Assembly: GCF_001436555.1 (NCBI RefSeq)
Contig: NZ_AYZR01000008.1
Location: forward strand, 550,506 to 614,505
Origin: Lentilactobacillus senioris DSM 24302 = JCM 17472
GTDB taxonomy: Bacteria > Bacillota > Bacilli > Lactobacillales > Lactobacillaceae
DNA: 64,000 nt
Reading direction: 5' to 3'
The notes under the pieces were generated by a model. That model was not told where the DNA came from and made no database searches. It saw only the letters and a program-made list of their open reading frames with translations. Shown piece by piece: positions 18,775-27,388 of this stretch (positions are counted from its first letter, which is position 1; each line of letters starts with the position of its first letter). The position numbers and the translations under genes were made by a program.

Positions 18775-19993
18775 TCTCTAAAGTTCCTTTCTCATCAAAA
18801 TGTTGTTCTAAAAATTGAGCTGCTAAATTATTGACTTCTGCTTGAATCTCAGGAGTTTCCAACTGTTCTTTAATAAAATTTTCCTGACTAAAATTAGTTA
18901 ATAATTCTTCAAAGTTAGCATTAGTTAGTGCCAGAGCCTTAGCATCTTCGAACGATTGTCGTTCTTCTACACTACCTAGTTGTACCGGTACTGGCAACAG
19001 TTTAATTGATGTCACCCAAAAATTATAATTTGCTAGCAAGTTAGCATTCGCAGATTGAATCAAAGATAATAGCTGCCCCTCAATAATGGTTTGTTGTTGC
19101 TCACCAGTTAAGGTTCCTGTTAACTCTAATCTTAAAAAGTGCATCTCAGTAAATTTGCGTTGACTTAATTGTTCTAAGATAGCAGATACCATTTCTGTTA
19201 TCGGCTGCTCAGTTAAAGTAATCGTAATCCTTTGCCATTCAATAGTTGCCGTTGCAATAAATTCAGTAGTTAGCTGGTTACCGTTACTTTCTACTAACAA
19301 ACACCCCTTAGATCCAGATTCGTTAATATGACGCCCCTGAGTATTACCAGGATAATTAATGACGTGTTGATCATCTAAGGATTGTCGCTGATGAATATGA
19401 CCCAACGCCCAGTAATCATAGTTTTTACTATTAAGTTCGGCCAAAGAAAACGGTGCATAGGTTCCTTCGGTGGAGTGAATTCCCTCTGCACTACCATGTA
19501 ACATTCCAATATTCCAATCAACTTGTGGATCAGCTGCAGGATAATTAGCTATCATTCTTTCGGATACCCACTGGTTAGCAAAGCTAAAACCACTAATTGC
19601 CACTACAGTCCCATCTTTTAACGTTAGTTTAGTAGTGGTTACTTCGTTGGAAAATACAAAGACATTCTCAGGGAATCCCAGTTGATTAACGTCTCCAGCA
19701 AAGTAGTCATGGTTACCAAAACTAATTATCACTGGAATTTTCGCATCGTTTAATCTATTGAGCTGTTGGTTCAAAAAATACTTAGCATTAATGCTTTGTT
19801 CTGCTCGATCAAATAAATCCCCAACTAATAATACAAAATCAACTTGATTATTAATTGCCGCGTCAAAAACTCGAGTAGCTGCTTCAAAAGTTGATTGCTG
19901 CATTCGTTGTAATAATGCAGTGGGCATTTTAGAGTTAGCTAATCCTCGGAATGGACTATCTAAATGTAAATCTGCCGCGTGAATAAACTTCAT
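18764..19993 (-). CDS. yhaO: YhaO-like metallophosphoesterase (SbcD/Mre11-type nuclease)
   Basis: A 409-residue calcineurin-like phosphoesterase with the metal motifs in order: FIHAADLHLDSPF, LLVGDLFDR, SFGNHDYF and ALGHIHQRQ. This is the Mre11/SbcD arrangement, so it should be the nuclease partner of the overlapping YhaN. The start at 19993 is set by AAGGTGG five bases before the ATG; a longer frame exists upstream. It follows the YlbF gene and a terminator. Confidence 0.92.
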   Translation of the reverse strand: MKFIHAADLHLDSPFRGLANSKMPTALLQRMQQSTFEAATRVFDAAINNQVDFVLLVGDLFDRAEQSINAKYFLNQQLNRLNDAKIPVIISFGNHDYFAGDVNQLGFPENVFVFSNEVTTTKLTLKDGTVVAISGFSFANQWVSERMIANYPAADPQVDWNIGMLHGSAEGIHSTEGTYAPFSLAELNSKNYDYWALGHIHQRQSLDDQHVINYPGNTQGRHINESGSKGCLLVESNGNQLTTEFIATATIEWQRITITLTEQPITEMVSAILEQLSQRKFTEMHFLRLELTGTLTGEQQQTIIEGQLLSLIQSANANLLANYNFWVTSIKLLPVPVQLGSVEERQSFEDAKALALTNANFEELLTNFSQENFIKEQLETPEIQAEVNNLAAQFLEQHFDEKGTLESDN

Positions 19994-20020
19994 AATTACC
20001 ACCTTAATTTTAATATACGA

Positions 20021-20055
20021 AAAACGCCGGGAACTTGGTTGCCCCGGCGTTTTGA
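20021..20055 (-). terminator. Terminator after the YlbF-family gene
   Basis: An 11-base GC-rich inverted repeat (AAAACGCCGGG with CCCGGCGTTTT) is followed on the minus strand by a T run. It lies between the ylbF-like stop and yhaO. Confidence 0.85.
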
Positions 20056-20059
20056 ATAA

Positions 20060-20404
20060 CTAGTTACGGTATAAGTCAGAAATTGGTTCAGTAACTACTT
20101 GGTTAATTTGACCCAATAATTGGTTTACGGCTTGTTCTTTATTCATCAATTCCGTAATTGCAGGAACCTTTTCCAATTGGCTAGCAAGATCATGAGCTTG
20201 CTTTAATTCGTCATCAGAAGGTTCCATCCCTGCCATTTGTTTCTTTTGAAGGTTTAATTGAACTTCTTGGAAATCTTTGAATAAATCAAAGCTCTTAGTA
20301 TCTGCCTTCATGTTACCGTAAGCTTGTTTTAATTCCTCAAATTGAGGAGTATTTTTAAGTTCTTTTTGTAATTCAGTTGCTGTTTCCATAATTTTATCAG
20401 CCAT
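20060..20404 (-). CDS. YlbF/YheA family protein (DUF964)
   Basis: A 114-residue, all-helical, charged protein with the family pattern (ATELQKELKNTPQFEELKQA, then MNKEQAVNQLLGQINQ). Bacillus relatives YlbF and YmcA form a complex that affects RNase Y and competence; YheA-type paralogues have no defined role. The start is set by AAGGTGG eight bases before the ATG at 20404. It has its own terminator. Confidence 0.88.
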   Translation of the reverse strand: MADKIMETATELQKELKNTPQFEELKQAYGNMKADTKSFDLFKDFQEVQLNLQKKQMAGMEPSDDELKQAHDLASQLEKVPAITELMNKEQAVNQLLGQINQVVTEPISDLYRN

Positions 20405-20477
20405 TTTTAGTTCCACCTTTTCATTAATAGTTTTATTTTACCACATCGACTAGCTTTTTTTGAAACCGTTTCTAATT

Positions 20478-22607
20478 TTAAAATAATCTACTGAGGAAAT
20501 CAGCCGCTTTTTGTTTAATTTCATCAGCTCCTTGGCCAATGTCATCCACATACTCGCCAGCCTTCTTTTGAATGCTGCCCCAGAAACCAGAGTCTCCACT
20601 ATCTTTGTTCTTATTTCTGTCAGCTATAATAGACTGCGCATCTTTAGTATCAAATTCAGAGTTTTTAGTGTACGGTAGCATCCCTGCCATTTCACTTTGA
20701 AAGAGTGCTCCCATCCCAGTACCACTTAAATTTTCTAGATGGTGTTCTGAATTAGTGTTGTCAAATCCTTCCCAGGTTGCAACTACTAAATCAGGGGTAT
20801 AACCCACAATCCACTTATCCTTAGTGGCTTGACCAGTGGCACTAGAATCAGCTTCGGTACTACCAGTTTTTCCGGCTACAGAATAACCAGCAGGCTGGGC
20901 ATCCACCCCGGTACCAGAGGTAAAGACCCCTAACATCATACTAGTCATTTGCTTGGCAACATCCTTAGAGATGATCTTCTTGCCTTCCGGTTTCTTAGTA
21001 TTATCAACCACCACTTTGCCAGTAGAATCTACAATTTTTCTGATATAATACGGCTTCATTAAGGTGCCTTCATTTGCAAATGCCGTATAAGAACTAGCTA
21101 ATTGCTGTGGTGACACACCGGTTGACAGTCCGCCTAAGGCTAAGGCCAGATTATCATCAGATTTAGTGACCGGTAACCCAAACTTCTTCACTGACTGATA
21201 ACCTTTATTAACGCCAATTTGGTTTAATAGCCAAACCGCTGGAGCATTTTTACTTTGAGCTAATGCTTCATACATTGGAATCTGACCAGCATACATATTA
21301 TCGTAATTCTTGGGTGCATAATGATTAGAGCCATAGGATTTATGCTTATCGACTAACTCAGAGTCAAAATTATAACCGGACTGAAGGGCCGGAGTATAGA
21401 CGGCAATTGGCTTAATTGTCGATCCCGGCTGACGCTTGATTTGAGTAGCTCGGTTATAACCACGAAAAACATGCTCTCCTCGACCACCAACAACTGCCCG
21501 GACACCGCCGGTAGAAGGACTTACCGCAACGGAAGCAGCTTGGACTTTAGTTCCATCACTAGCATTAGCTGGAAATAAAGCATCATTATCAAAATTAGTC
21601 TGCATTGCCGTTTGTTGTTCTTGGTTCAGGTTAGTATAAATCTTGTAACCCTTATTCATAATTTCTGATTCTGTCAAACCATACTTATTAATGGCTTCAT
21701 CAATCACCGCATCAAAGTAATACGGATATTTATAGCCATCTTTGTGGACATAGGCATCCACTACTTCTATTGGAGTTTGCTTATATTCATTGGCTTGATC
21801 TTGAGTAATTTGTTTGTTTTCCACCATTAATTGCAACACAACGTTTCGCCGTTGCTTAGCAGCTTGTGGGTGGTCAATAGGATTATAAGCACTTGGAGAA
21901 GTTAACATTCCCGCTAAAACTGCTGCCTGAGGAACCGTTAAAACACTAGCATTGGTCCCAAAATACTTTTTAGACGCATCCTGAACTCCCCAGACCCCAT
22001 TACCAAAGTAAGCGTTATTCAAATACATGGTTAAAATATCATTTTTGGAATAGACGTTTTCCACTTGAATGGATAAGAACAATTCTTTTAACTTTCTGGT
22101 TAAAGTTTGTTCCTGAGATAAATAGGCATTTTTAACTAATTGCTGAGTTAAGGTACTCCCTCCACCACTAATATAATCTCTGTGAAGCAGCTTATTTTGA
22201 AGGTATAATAACGCTGCCCTACCAAATCCCTTAATTGAAAAACCATATTCCTTATAAAAATTACGATCCTCAGTAGACAATACAGCTTTAGAGATGTTTG
22301 GTGAAATTTTACTTAATTTCACGTACGTTCCTTTTTGAGCGTATAGTTCTCCCGCTTTTTGATTACTAGAATCCATAATCTCAGTTGTTTGAGCCAGCGA
22401 CGACTCCAAATTTTCGACGTGTGCCATTTTAGCTTGATAAGTTAAGTATCCACTTAAAATCAAGGCAATGCTTAAAAAAGCCACTAACAGCCATTGAGTA
22501 AAGTGCCACTTTCCCCAATAATAGCGAAAGACTTTGCTGAATCTTTGCCAGCGTGGTTTTAGCCATTGCAGCAAGCGTGACCCAAAACTATTATTTTGAT
22601 TTCTCAT
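20478..22607 (-). CDS. Class A penicillin-binding protein (PBP1A-type)
   Basis: A 709-residue bifunctional peptidoglycan synthase: one N-terminal membrane anchor (about 35-60, LLVAFLSIALILSGYLTY), a GT51 glycosyltransferase with catalytic EDRNFYKEYG and GGGSTLTQQLVKNAY, and a transpeptidase with SxxK in RQPGSTIKP, SKN in QSKNAP and KTG in VAGKTGST. The tail is short, without the fibronectin or repeat modules of some PBP1 forms. It probably has its own promoter; argS ends upstream at a terminator. Confidence 0.95.
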   Translation of the reverse strand: MRNQNNSFGSRLLQWLKPRWQRFSKVFRYYWGKWHFTQWLLVAFLSIALILSGYLTYQAKMAHVENLESSLAQTTEIMDSSNQKAGELYAQKGTYVKLSKISPNISKAVLSTEDRNFYKEYGFSIKGFGRAALLYLQNKLLHRDYISGGGSTLTQQLVKNAYLSQEQTLTRKLKELFLSIQVENVYSKNDILTMYLNNAYFGNGVWGVQDASKKYFGTNASVLTVPQAAVLAGMLTSPSAYNPIDHPQAAKQRRNVVLQLMVENKQITQDQANEYKQTPIEVVDAYVHKDGYKYPYYFDAVIDEAINKYGLTESEIMNKGYKIYTNLNQEQQTAMQTNFDNDALFPANASDGTKVQAASVAVSPSTGGVRAVVGGRGEHVFRGYNRATQIKRQPGSTIKPIAVYTPALQSGYNFDSELVDKHKSYGSNHYAPKNYDNMYAGQIPMYEALAQSKNAPAVWLLNQIGVNKGYQSVKKFGLPVTKSDDNLALALGGLSTGVSPQQLASSYTAFANEGTLMKPYYIRKIVDSTGKVVVDNTKKPEGKKIISKDVAKQMTSMMLGVFTSGTGVDAQPAGYSVAGKTGSTEADSSATGQATKDKWIVGYTPDLVVATWEGFDNTNSEHHLENLSGTGMGALFQSEMAGMLPYTKNSEFDTKDAQSIIADRNKNKDSGDSGFWGSIQKKAGEYVDDIGQGADEIKQKAADFLSRLF

Positions 22608-22704
22608 ATATTGTTTACTCCTCTTAATAAAGCAGGACTATTGTACCATATTCATTAGAAAAGCAAATTTTTCTTAGTTAAATTTAACGTGGGCTTTAAA
22701 ATTA

Positions 22705-22733
22705 AAAAACCATCCCGAAAGGATGGTTTTTTT
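22705..22733 (-). terminator. Terminator after argS
   Basis: An inverted repeat AAAAACCATCC with its complement, loop of five bases, lies right after the argS stop and has A/T runs on both sides. Confidence 0.88.
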
Positions 22734-22736
22734 AAA

Positions 22737-24431
22737 TTACATTTCGTCAGGAGCTTTAACTCCAAGTAAATTAAGTGATTCTTTTAAGACCGTAGAAACT
22801 GATTTAACTAACGTCAAACGAGCAGCTAATTGGTCATCTTCTACTAAAATCTTAGAATGAGCATAGTATTTATTGAAGGCTTTAGCTAATTTCAATGAGT
22901 ACTTAGCAATTTCGGATGGTTCGAAATCTTTGCAGGCACTTTCAACTACTACAGGGAAATCATTAAGGATTTGGATAGTTTCCCAAGCATTCGGGTCACT
23001 TAGGTGCTTGTCTGCACTATGGAAATCAACCGGGTTAGCTTTACGTAAAATACTTTCTGCTCGAGCATGAGAATATTGAACGTAAGGACCAGTTTCCCCT
23101 TCAAAACGTAATTGATCTTCTAAAACGAAGTCGATGTTATTAGTTCTTTCGTTCTTAAGATCACCAAAGATGATAGCCCCAACCCCAACTTCTTTAGCGA
23201 CTTCTTCTTTATTAGGTAGATTAGGATTCTTTTCTTCAATTTGCTTTTGTGATAATTCAATAGCTTCATCCAACACTTCATCCAACAAAATGATACGACC
23301 AGAACGAGTTGATAGTTTCTTCCCGTTCACAGTAATCAATCCAAATGGAATGTGGTGAAGATTTTCAGCAGATGGCAATCCCATTTCTAATAAGACTGCT
23401 TTTAATTGTTGGAAGTAGTAGGTTTGTTCTGAACCAACCACGTAAAGGTTCATCGCTGGCTTGTAAGTACGATCACGGTAAATTGCCGTAGCGATATCTC
23501 GAGTAATGTAAAGAGTAGCGCCATCACTCTTTAAAATCAAGGCTGGGTTCAAGTCGTATTTATCCAACTTAACCACTTGAGCACCTTGAGATTCTTCAAG
23601 GAGATTCTTATCCTTTAAGATATCAATCCCGATATTCATCTTATCATTGTAGAAAGCTTCTCCATTATAGGTATCAAAAGTTACCCCTAACTTATCGTAA
23701 ACTTCATTAAAGGCCTTAAGTGATTCTTCTCGGAACCATTCCCAAAGTTGGGTAGTTTCTTCATCACCATCTTCAAGCTTTTTGAATACTTCTCGAGCTT
23801 CATCATCTAATTCAGGATGTTCTTTATCTTCTACGTGGAACTTAACGTAGTACTTAACCAAGTTATTAATTGGATCTTTACGAACGTCGTCTTCGTTACC
23901 CCATTTTTTGTAGGCTACAATTAACTTACCAAATTGAGTTCCCCAATCACCCAAGTGATTATCCTTAATTGGATGGTAACCGTTTTTACTTAAAATCTTA
24001 GCGATTGAATTTCCGATAACAGTAGAACGTAAATGCCCCATTGAAATTGGCTTAGCAATGTTAGGTGAGGACATATCAATTGGCACATTACCGCCCTTAC
24101 CATTATCATTTTGCCCATAGGCCACGCCTTCTTCAGTAATAGTGGTCAAAACTTCATTACTAAAACGAGCTTTGTCCAAGAAGAAGTTGATGTAGGCACC
24201 CTTTACTTCTACTTTTTCATAAGCAGCAGTATCAATCTTTGCTACTAATTCTTCTGCAATCATGTTAGGCGCCTTATGCATGGTTTTAGCTAATGTAAAG
24301 GTAGGAAAAGCTAAGTCTCCCATTGCCAGTTCCTTAGGACGTTCCAATTTTTGATACACTTCAGCAGAAGTTAGATCATCGGTCCCTAGTGCCTGTAAAA
24401 TTGAATTAGTTACTTGCGCTTTATAATCCAT
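22737..24431 (-). CDS. argS: Arginyl-tRNA synthetase
   Basis: ArgS charges tRNA-Arg. The 564 residues show the N-terminal Arg-S domain, the class I signature in the ArgS form (SSPNIAKPISMGHLRST), the KMSKS equivalent KLSTRSGRIILLDE and the C-terminal DALR anticodon-binding domain. I start at the ATG ending at 24431, eight bases after GGAGG. A T-box leader sits immediately upstream, so expression should rise when tRNA-Arg is uncharged. Confidence 0.97.
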   Translation of the reverse strand: MDYKAQVTNSILQALGTDDLTSAEVYQKLERPKELAMGDLAFPTFTLAKTMHKAPNMIAEELVAKIDTAAYEKVEVKGAYINFFLDKARFSNEVLTTITEEGVAYGQNDNGKGGNVPIDMSSPNIAKPISMGHLRSTVIGNSIAKILSKNGYHPIKDNHLGDWGTQFGKLIVAYKKWGNEDDVRKDPINNLVKYYVKFHVEDKEHPELDDEAREVFKKLEDGDEETTQLWEWFREESLKAFNEVYDKLGVTFDTYNGEAFYNDKMNIGIDILKDKNLLEESQGAQVVKLDKYDLNPALILKSDGATLYITRDIATAIYRDRTYKPAMNLYVVGSEQTYYFQQLKAVLLEMGLPSAENLHHIPFGLITVNGKKLSTRSGRIILLDEVLDEAIELSQKQIEEKNPNLPNKEEVAKEVGVGAIIFGDLKNERTNNIDFVLEDQLRFEGETGPYVQYSHARAESILRKANPVDFHSADKHLSDPNAWETIQILNDFPVVVESACKDFEPSEIAKYSLKLAKAFNKYYAHSKILVEDDQLAARLTLVKSVSTVLKESLNLLGVKAPDEM

Positions 24432-24465
24432 TGTGTATTCCTCCAAAATTTGCGATAAAAATAAA

Positions 24466-24680
24466 AAAACTCCTACAATTAATAAATAATTGTAAGAGAC
24501 GAGTTAACCCGCGGTACCACTCTATTTGATATTTCTATCCGCTTTATTATTTTTTTAGTTCTAAAAAGCACGCCTTCAAAAGGATTTAGGTTTGCCTTTC
24601 ACCAACGCAAACTCGCTTTACTAAACTACCTTTTTACTACTCTTTTATCGTTAAACTGTTTCTATAAAACTCAATGAAGT
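24466..24680 (-). promoter_or_regulatory. T-box riboswitch leader of argS
   Basis: Read on the minus strand, the leader shows the stem I parts AGTAG and AGCGAG, a specifier loop ending GAAGGCGTG, the conserved T-box AGAGTGGTACCGCGG, and a terminator (CTCTTACAATT paired with AATTGTAGGAG, then seven Ts). The antiterminator bulge TGGT calls for a tRNA with discriminator A, which fits tRNA-Arg. In the specifier loop CGT (Arg) fits, but a shifted register would read GGC. No separate promoter is clear after tRNA-Gly; the tRNA and leader may be cotranscribed. Confidence 0.92.
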
Positions 24681-24691
24681 AATCTTCATTA

Positions 24692-24762
24692 AGCGGGTGA
24701 CGGGAATCGGACCCGCGACACAAGCTTGGGAAGCTTGGATTTTACCACTAAACTACACCCGC
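24692..24762 (-). tRNA. tRNA-Gly(TCC)
   Basis: A full cloverleaf on the minus strand: acceptor GCGGGTG/CACCCGC, anticodon loop CTTCCCA with anticodon TCC, T-loop GGTCCGATTCC and discriminator T. CCA is not encoded. It stands immediately before the argS T-box leader, with a small hairpin (AATGAAG/CTTCATT) between them. Confidence 0.95.
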
Positions 24763-24873
24763 AATCAACAAAGATTATTGTATCATTAAATTAAAAAGCT
24801 GTCAGTAATTTTTATTAAAGCAGTTGCAATTTGAATGGGGAAATTAGATACTAAAAACGAAGGAGTGAAGCAG

Positions 24874-25215
24874 ATGTGGATCTTAATTAACTTTTTAGCC
24901 TGGGCATGTTTTATTTTGTTATTGCAATCAGGACTAAGCCAATCAATTGAAAAACAAATCATCAAAAAATTAATTCGAATACGCTTATTTTACTTAGTTG
25001 TCATTATCAGTCAAGTGGTGATTGGTATTAGATCATATAGCCGTCACCCTTTTTTAACCGTATTTGAAATTATCCTAACCTTAGTCATTATTTTGGGAAC
25101 CGAAATGATTTTTAGCAGACGTAGAACCACTACTGTTAAGAGTTATTCGATTTGGATATTATTTTTGTTAATCACCCTAGCATTGTTCATCCAAACTGTC
25201 ATTAATTTCTTTTAA
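24874..25215 (+). CDS. Small four-helix membrane protein, probably DUF1516 (YisL) family
   Basis: A 113-residue protein with four predicted membrane helices and short basic loops, including RLFYLVVIISQVVIGIR and an EMIFSRRR loop. The pattern resembles DUF1516/YisL, a family without known function; this assignment is tentative. AAGGAG eight bases before the ATG at 24874 fixes the start; a longer frame from 24835 is unlikely. It is a lone plus-strand gene that ends at a terminator shared with racD. Confidence 0.75.
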   Translation: MWILINFLAWACFILLLQSGLSQSIEKQIIKKLIRIRLFYLVVIISQVVIGIRSYSRHPFLTVFEIILTLVIILGTEMIFSRRRTTTVKSYSIWILFLLITLALFIQTVINFF

Positions 25216-25220
25216 AATAA

Positions 25221-25252
25221 AAAAGCTAACACAAACCGTGTTAGCTTTTTTT
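25221..25252. terminator. Bidirectional terminator
   Basis: An inverted repeat AAAAGCTAACAC with its complement GTGTTAGCTTTT and a five-base loop, flanked by A and T runs, lies between convergent genes. Confidence 0.9.
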
Positions 25253-25253
25253 A

Positions 25254-25979
25254 TTACTTGTTAGCTGCTGCTCGATTTTTAAGTTCCAGATCAATACAGT
25301 GTTCTGCTAACACTGATTGAGCATCTAAAACATTAAAGCCAGCGCTACCAGCTCGTTCTTCAGCTACTGAAAGTTCAGTACAGCCTAGAATAACTACATC
25401 GCATCCTCTATTGTTAACCATTTCATTTAAAATTTCGTGATAGAGATCAGCATCTACTTCGTTCTTTTCTTTAATATCATCATAGATCAATTCCATTGTT
25501 TTCTTAGCCACAATATCATCTTCTGCTGGTTTAACTAATTCGTAACCCGCATCAATGATTGGTTGATCATAAATACCATCATGTAAAGTTCCTTGCGTAG
25601 CAATTAAGCCCACTTTTTTAGCATTAGGGAATTTAACCTTAATTTCCTTAACGGTTTCAAGTGGCATATGCAAAATAGGTACATCGGTTAAAGCTTGTAA
25701 GTCTTCATAGAAGTAATGAGCGGTATTACATGGAATTGCAAAGAAGTCCGGACCCAATTTACTTTGTTGCTTAATGTCTTCAGACAAAGGAATAAATGGA
25801 TTAGGCTTACTGTGATCCAAAATATAAGCGGTCCGATCAGGAATCGTTGCATTGTTTACCAAAATGTAATCTAAATAATCTTGGTCCTTAGTTGCCGGAG
25901 TCTTTTCATTTAAAATATGAATAAAGGTTTCGGTAGCTTCCGTTCCCATACCACCAATAATTGTAAAGAAGTTTTCCAT
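25254..25979 (-). CDS. racD: Aspartate racemase
   Basis: A 241-residue PLP-independent racemase of the Asp/Glu family with the two catalytic cysteines Cys84 (IPCNTAHYF) and Cys200 (LGCTELSV). It interconverts L- and D-aspartate in the cytoplasm. It lies just downstream of a D-aspartate ligase gene, so it most likely supplies D-Asp for the peptidoglycan cross-bridge. A terminator and its own promoter separate it from aslA. Confidence 0.93.
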   Translation of the reverse strand: MENFFTIIGGMGTEATETFIHILNEKTPATKDQDYLDYILVNNATIPDRTAYILDHSKPNPFIPLSEDIKQQSKLGPDFFAIPCNTAHYFYEDLQALTDVPILHMPLETVKEIKVKFPNAKKVGLIATQGTLHDGIYDQPIIDAGYELVKPAEDDIVAKKTMELIYDDIKEKNEVDADLYHEILNEMVNNRGCDVVILGCTELSVAEERAGSAGFNVLDAQSVLAEHCIDLELKNRAAANK

Positions 25980-26042
25980 AGTAATATCACCTTGTGTATA
26001 TTTTTCCGCTCTTAGCGTGTTTGTGAATCTTCCGTTTTGTAG

Positions 26043-26071
26043 ATTGTAGCATATTTGTAAAACGTTGTCAG
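26043..26071 (-). promoter_or_regulatory. Promoter of racD
   Basis: On the minus strand CTGACA (26066-26071) and TACAAT (26043-26048) are separated by 17 bases, close to the SigA consensus. It lies after the aslA terminator and 64 bases before the racD start codon. Confidence 0.75.
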
Positions 26072-26095
26072 GAGGCCTTAATTTTAACTTAATAA

Positions 26096-26126
26096 AAAAC
26101 GCTCTTCTGCAATAGAAGAACGTTTT
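26096..26126 (-). terminator. Terminator after aslA
   Basis: An inverted repeat of 13 bases with one internal mismatch (AAAACGCTCTTCT with AGAAGAACGTTTT) lies right after the aslA stop, with a T run on the minus strand. Confidence 0.8.
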
Positions 26127-26132
26127 GAAGAA

Positions 26133-27383
26133 TTATTTAGCAACAAAATATTTCTTGAAACTAACGGCATAATTGTGCATTGCCCATTTATAAAGTGCGT
26201 AACGCTTAGGATTTTTATCCTTACCGTACCAGAAAGTTGAACCCCAACGGCCTTCTTTAATTAGAGAAATGGCATGATCGGTAACTTCACTTTCTTTAGC
26301 ATATTTTTCAAAAGTACTTGGGTTAACTCCTAACCACAAGAAGTAGTTATTAGTATCTTTGTTAGCCCGTAATGCTTCTTTATCACTAAGTGAGTCATAA
26401 GCATAGTCTTGGATTACCCAATCAGCTAACTTGTAACCATTGAGGGAAACAAAGAAACTACTTCTACCCTGGCGAATGTTCATATCAAACAACTTGTATT
26501 GCTTATCACGATGATCATACTTCATATCAAAGTTAGCAAATCCAGTGTAGTTAATTGATTCCAAGAAGTGTTGAATTTGATCATAAATAGTATCATTGTA
26601 CTCTGGCATAATGGCAACGTAGTTACCAATAGCAGCAGGTGCGGGATCTTCCAAAATTGGGTGACCTAGGCACATCAATTTAACCTTGTGATCCTTGCCT
26701 ACATAAGCATTCAAAGTACGCATATTACTGTCATCACCAGGAATAAAGTCTTGTAAAATCATTTCAGACTTGTAACCATTGTCGTAAGACTTAGCAATGA
26801 TGTCTTTCAACTCTGCTTCATTTTGAATAGTAAAGGCTTTTTTCCGGCCTTCAAAATGAACGTCTAACCATTCCACACTATTAGCAGCTTTCAAAGCAAC
26901 TGGGTATTCAAATGGTTGGTCAATTTCTTCATGGTTATCGTACATTTCTTTGGTGATTACTCGAGTACCAGGGTATGGCATATCGAATTTTTCACACATT
27001 TCATAAAAACTAACTTTATCGTTAAGCTTTTTAATCAAATCATAGTCAATGTATGGGCACACAAAGACATCTTCAAGTTCTGCTTTGTGGCGAGAAATTA
27101 ATTCGGCATAACCATCCCCACAGGCAATCAGGATAACTGGACCTTCCGCATCCTTATAACGTTCCTTAAGTTTCAACATGGTTTCAAACCATACAGGATC
27201 TTCTGCAAAACCATCGATAAATTCCATATCAACAATTTTAGAATATCTAGTTGGAGCTAAGTTAACTTCAGCAAAAGTTTTAACTGGCTTGCCATAAATT
27301 TCATATAATGTTCTGGCCATACCATAAGCGTTAAAATCGCTTCCTAACAAAATCGGGGTAAATGCTGGTGTTGTTTGGTCCAT
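26133..27383 (-). CDS. aslA: D-aspartate ligase (ATP-grasp)
   Basis: This enzyme adds D-Asp to the side-chain amine of L-Lys in UDP-MurNAc-pentapeptide, forming the D-Asp cross-bridge of lactobacilli and Enterococcus faecium (Aslfm). About 416 residues: the N-terminus (TPILLGSDFNAYGMARTLYE, then LAPTRYSKIVDME) matches Aslfm, with an ATP-grasp core (YPVALKAANS, MILQDFIPGDDSNMRTL, NFDMKY and DMNIRQGR). I choose the ATG ending at 27383; a GTG ends at 27392 and overlaps the murE stop. It follows murE without a gap and should be cotranscribed with it. Confidence 0.93.
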   Translation of the reverse strand: MDQTTPAFTPILLGSDFNAYGMARTLYEIYGKPVKTFAEVNLAPTRYSKIVDMEFIDGFAEDPVWFETMLKLKERYKDAEGPVILIACGDGYAELISRHKAELEDVFVCPYIDYDLIKKLNDKVSFYEMCEKFDMPYPGTRVITKEMYDNHEEIDQPFEYPVALKAANSVEWLDVHFEGRKKAFTIQNEAELKDIIAKSYDNGYKSEMILQDFIPGDDSNMRTLNAYVGKDHKVKLMCLGHPILEDPAPAAIGNYVAIMPEYNDTIYDQIQHFLESINYTGFANFDMKYDHRDKQYKLFDMNIRQGRSSFFVSLNGYKLADWVIQDYAYDSLSDKEALRANKDTNNYFLWLGVNPSTFEKYAKESEVTDHAISLIKEGRWGSTFWYGKDKNPKRYALYKWAMHNYAVSFKKYFVAK

Positions 27384-27388
27384 ATCTG

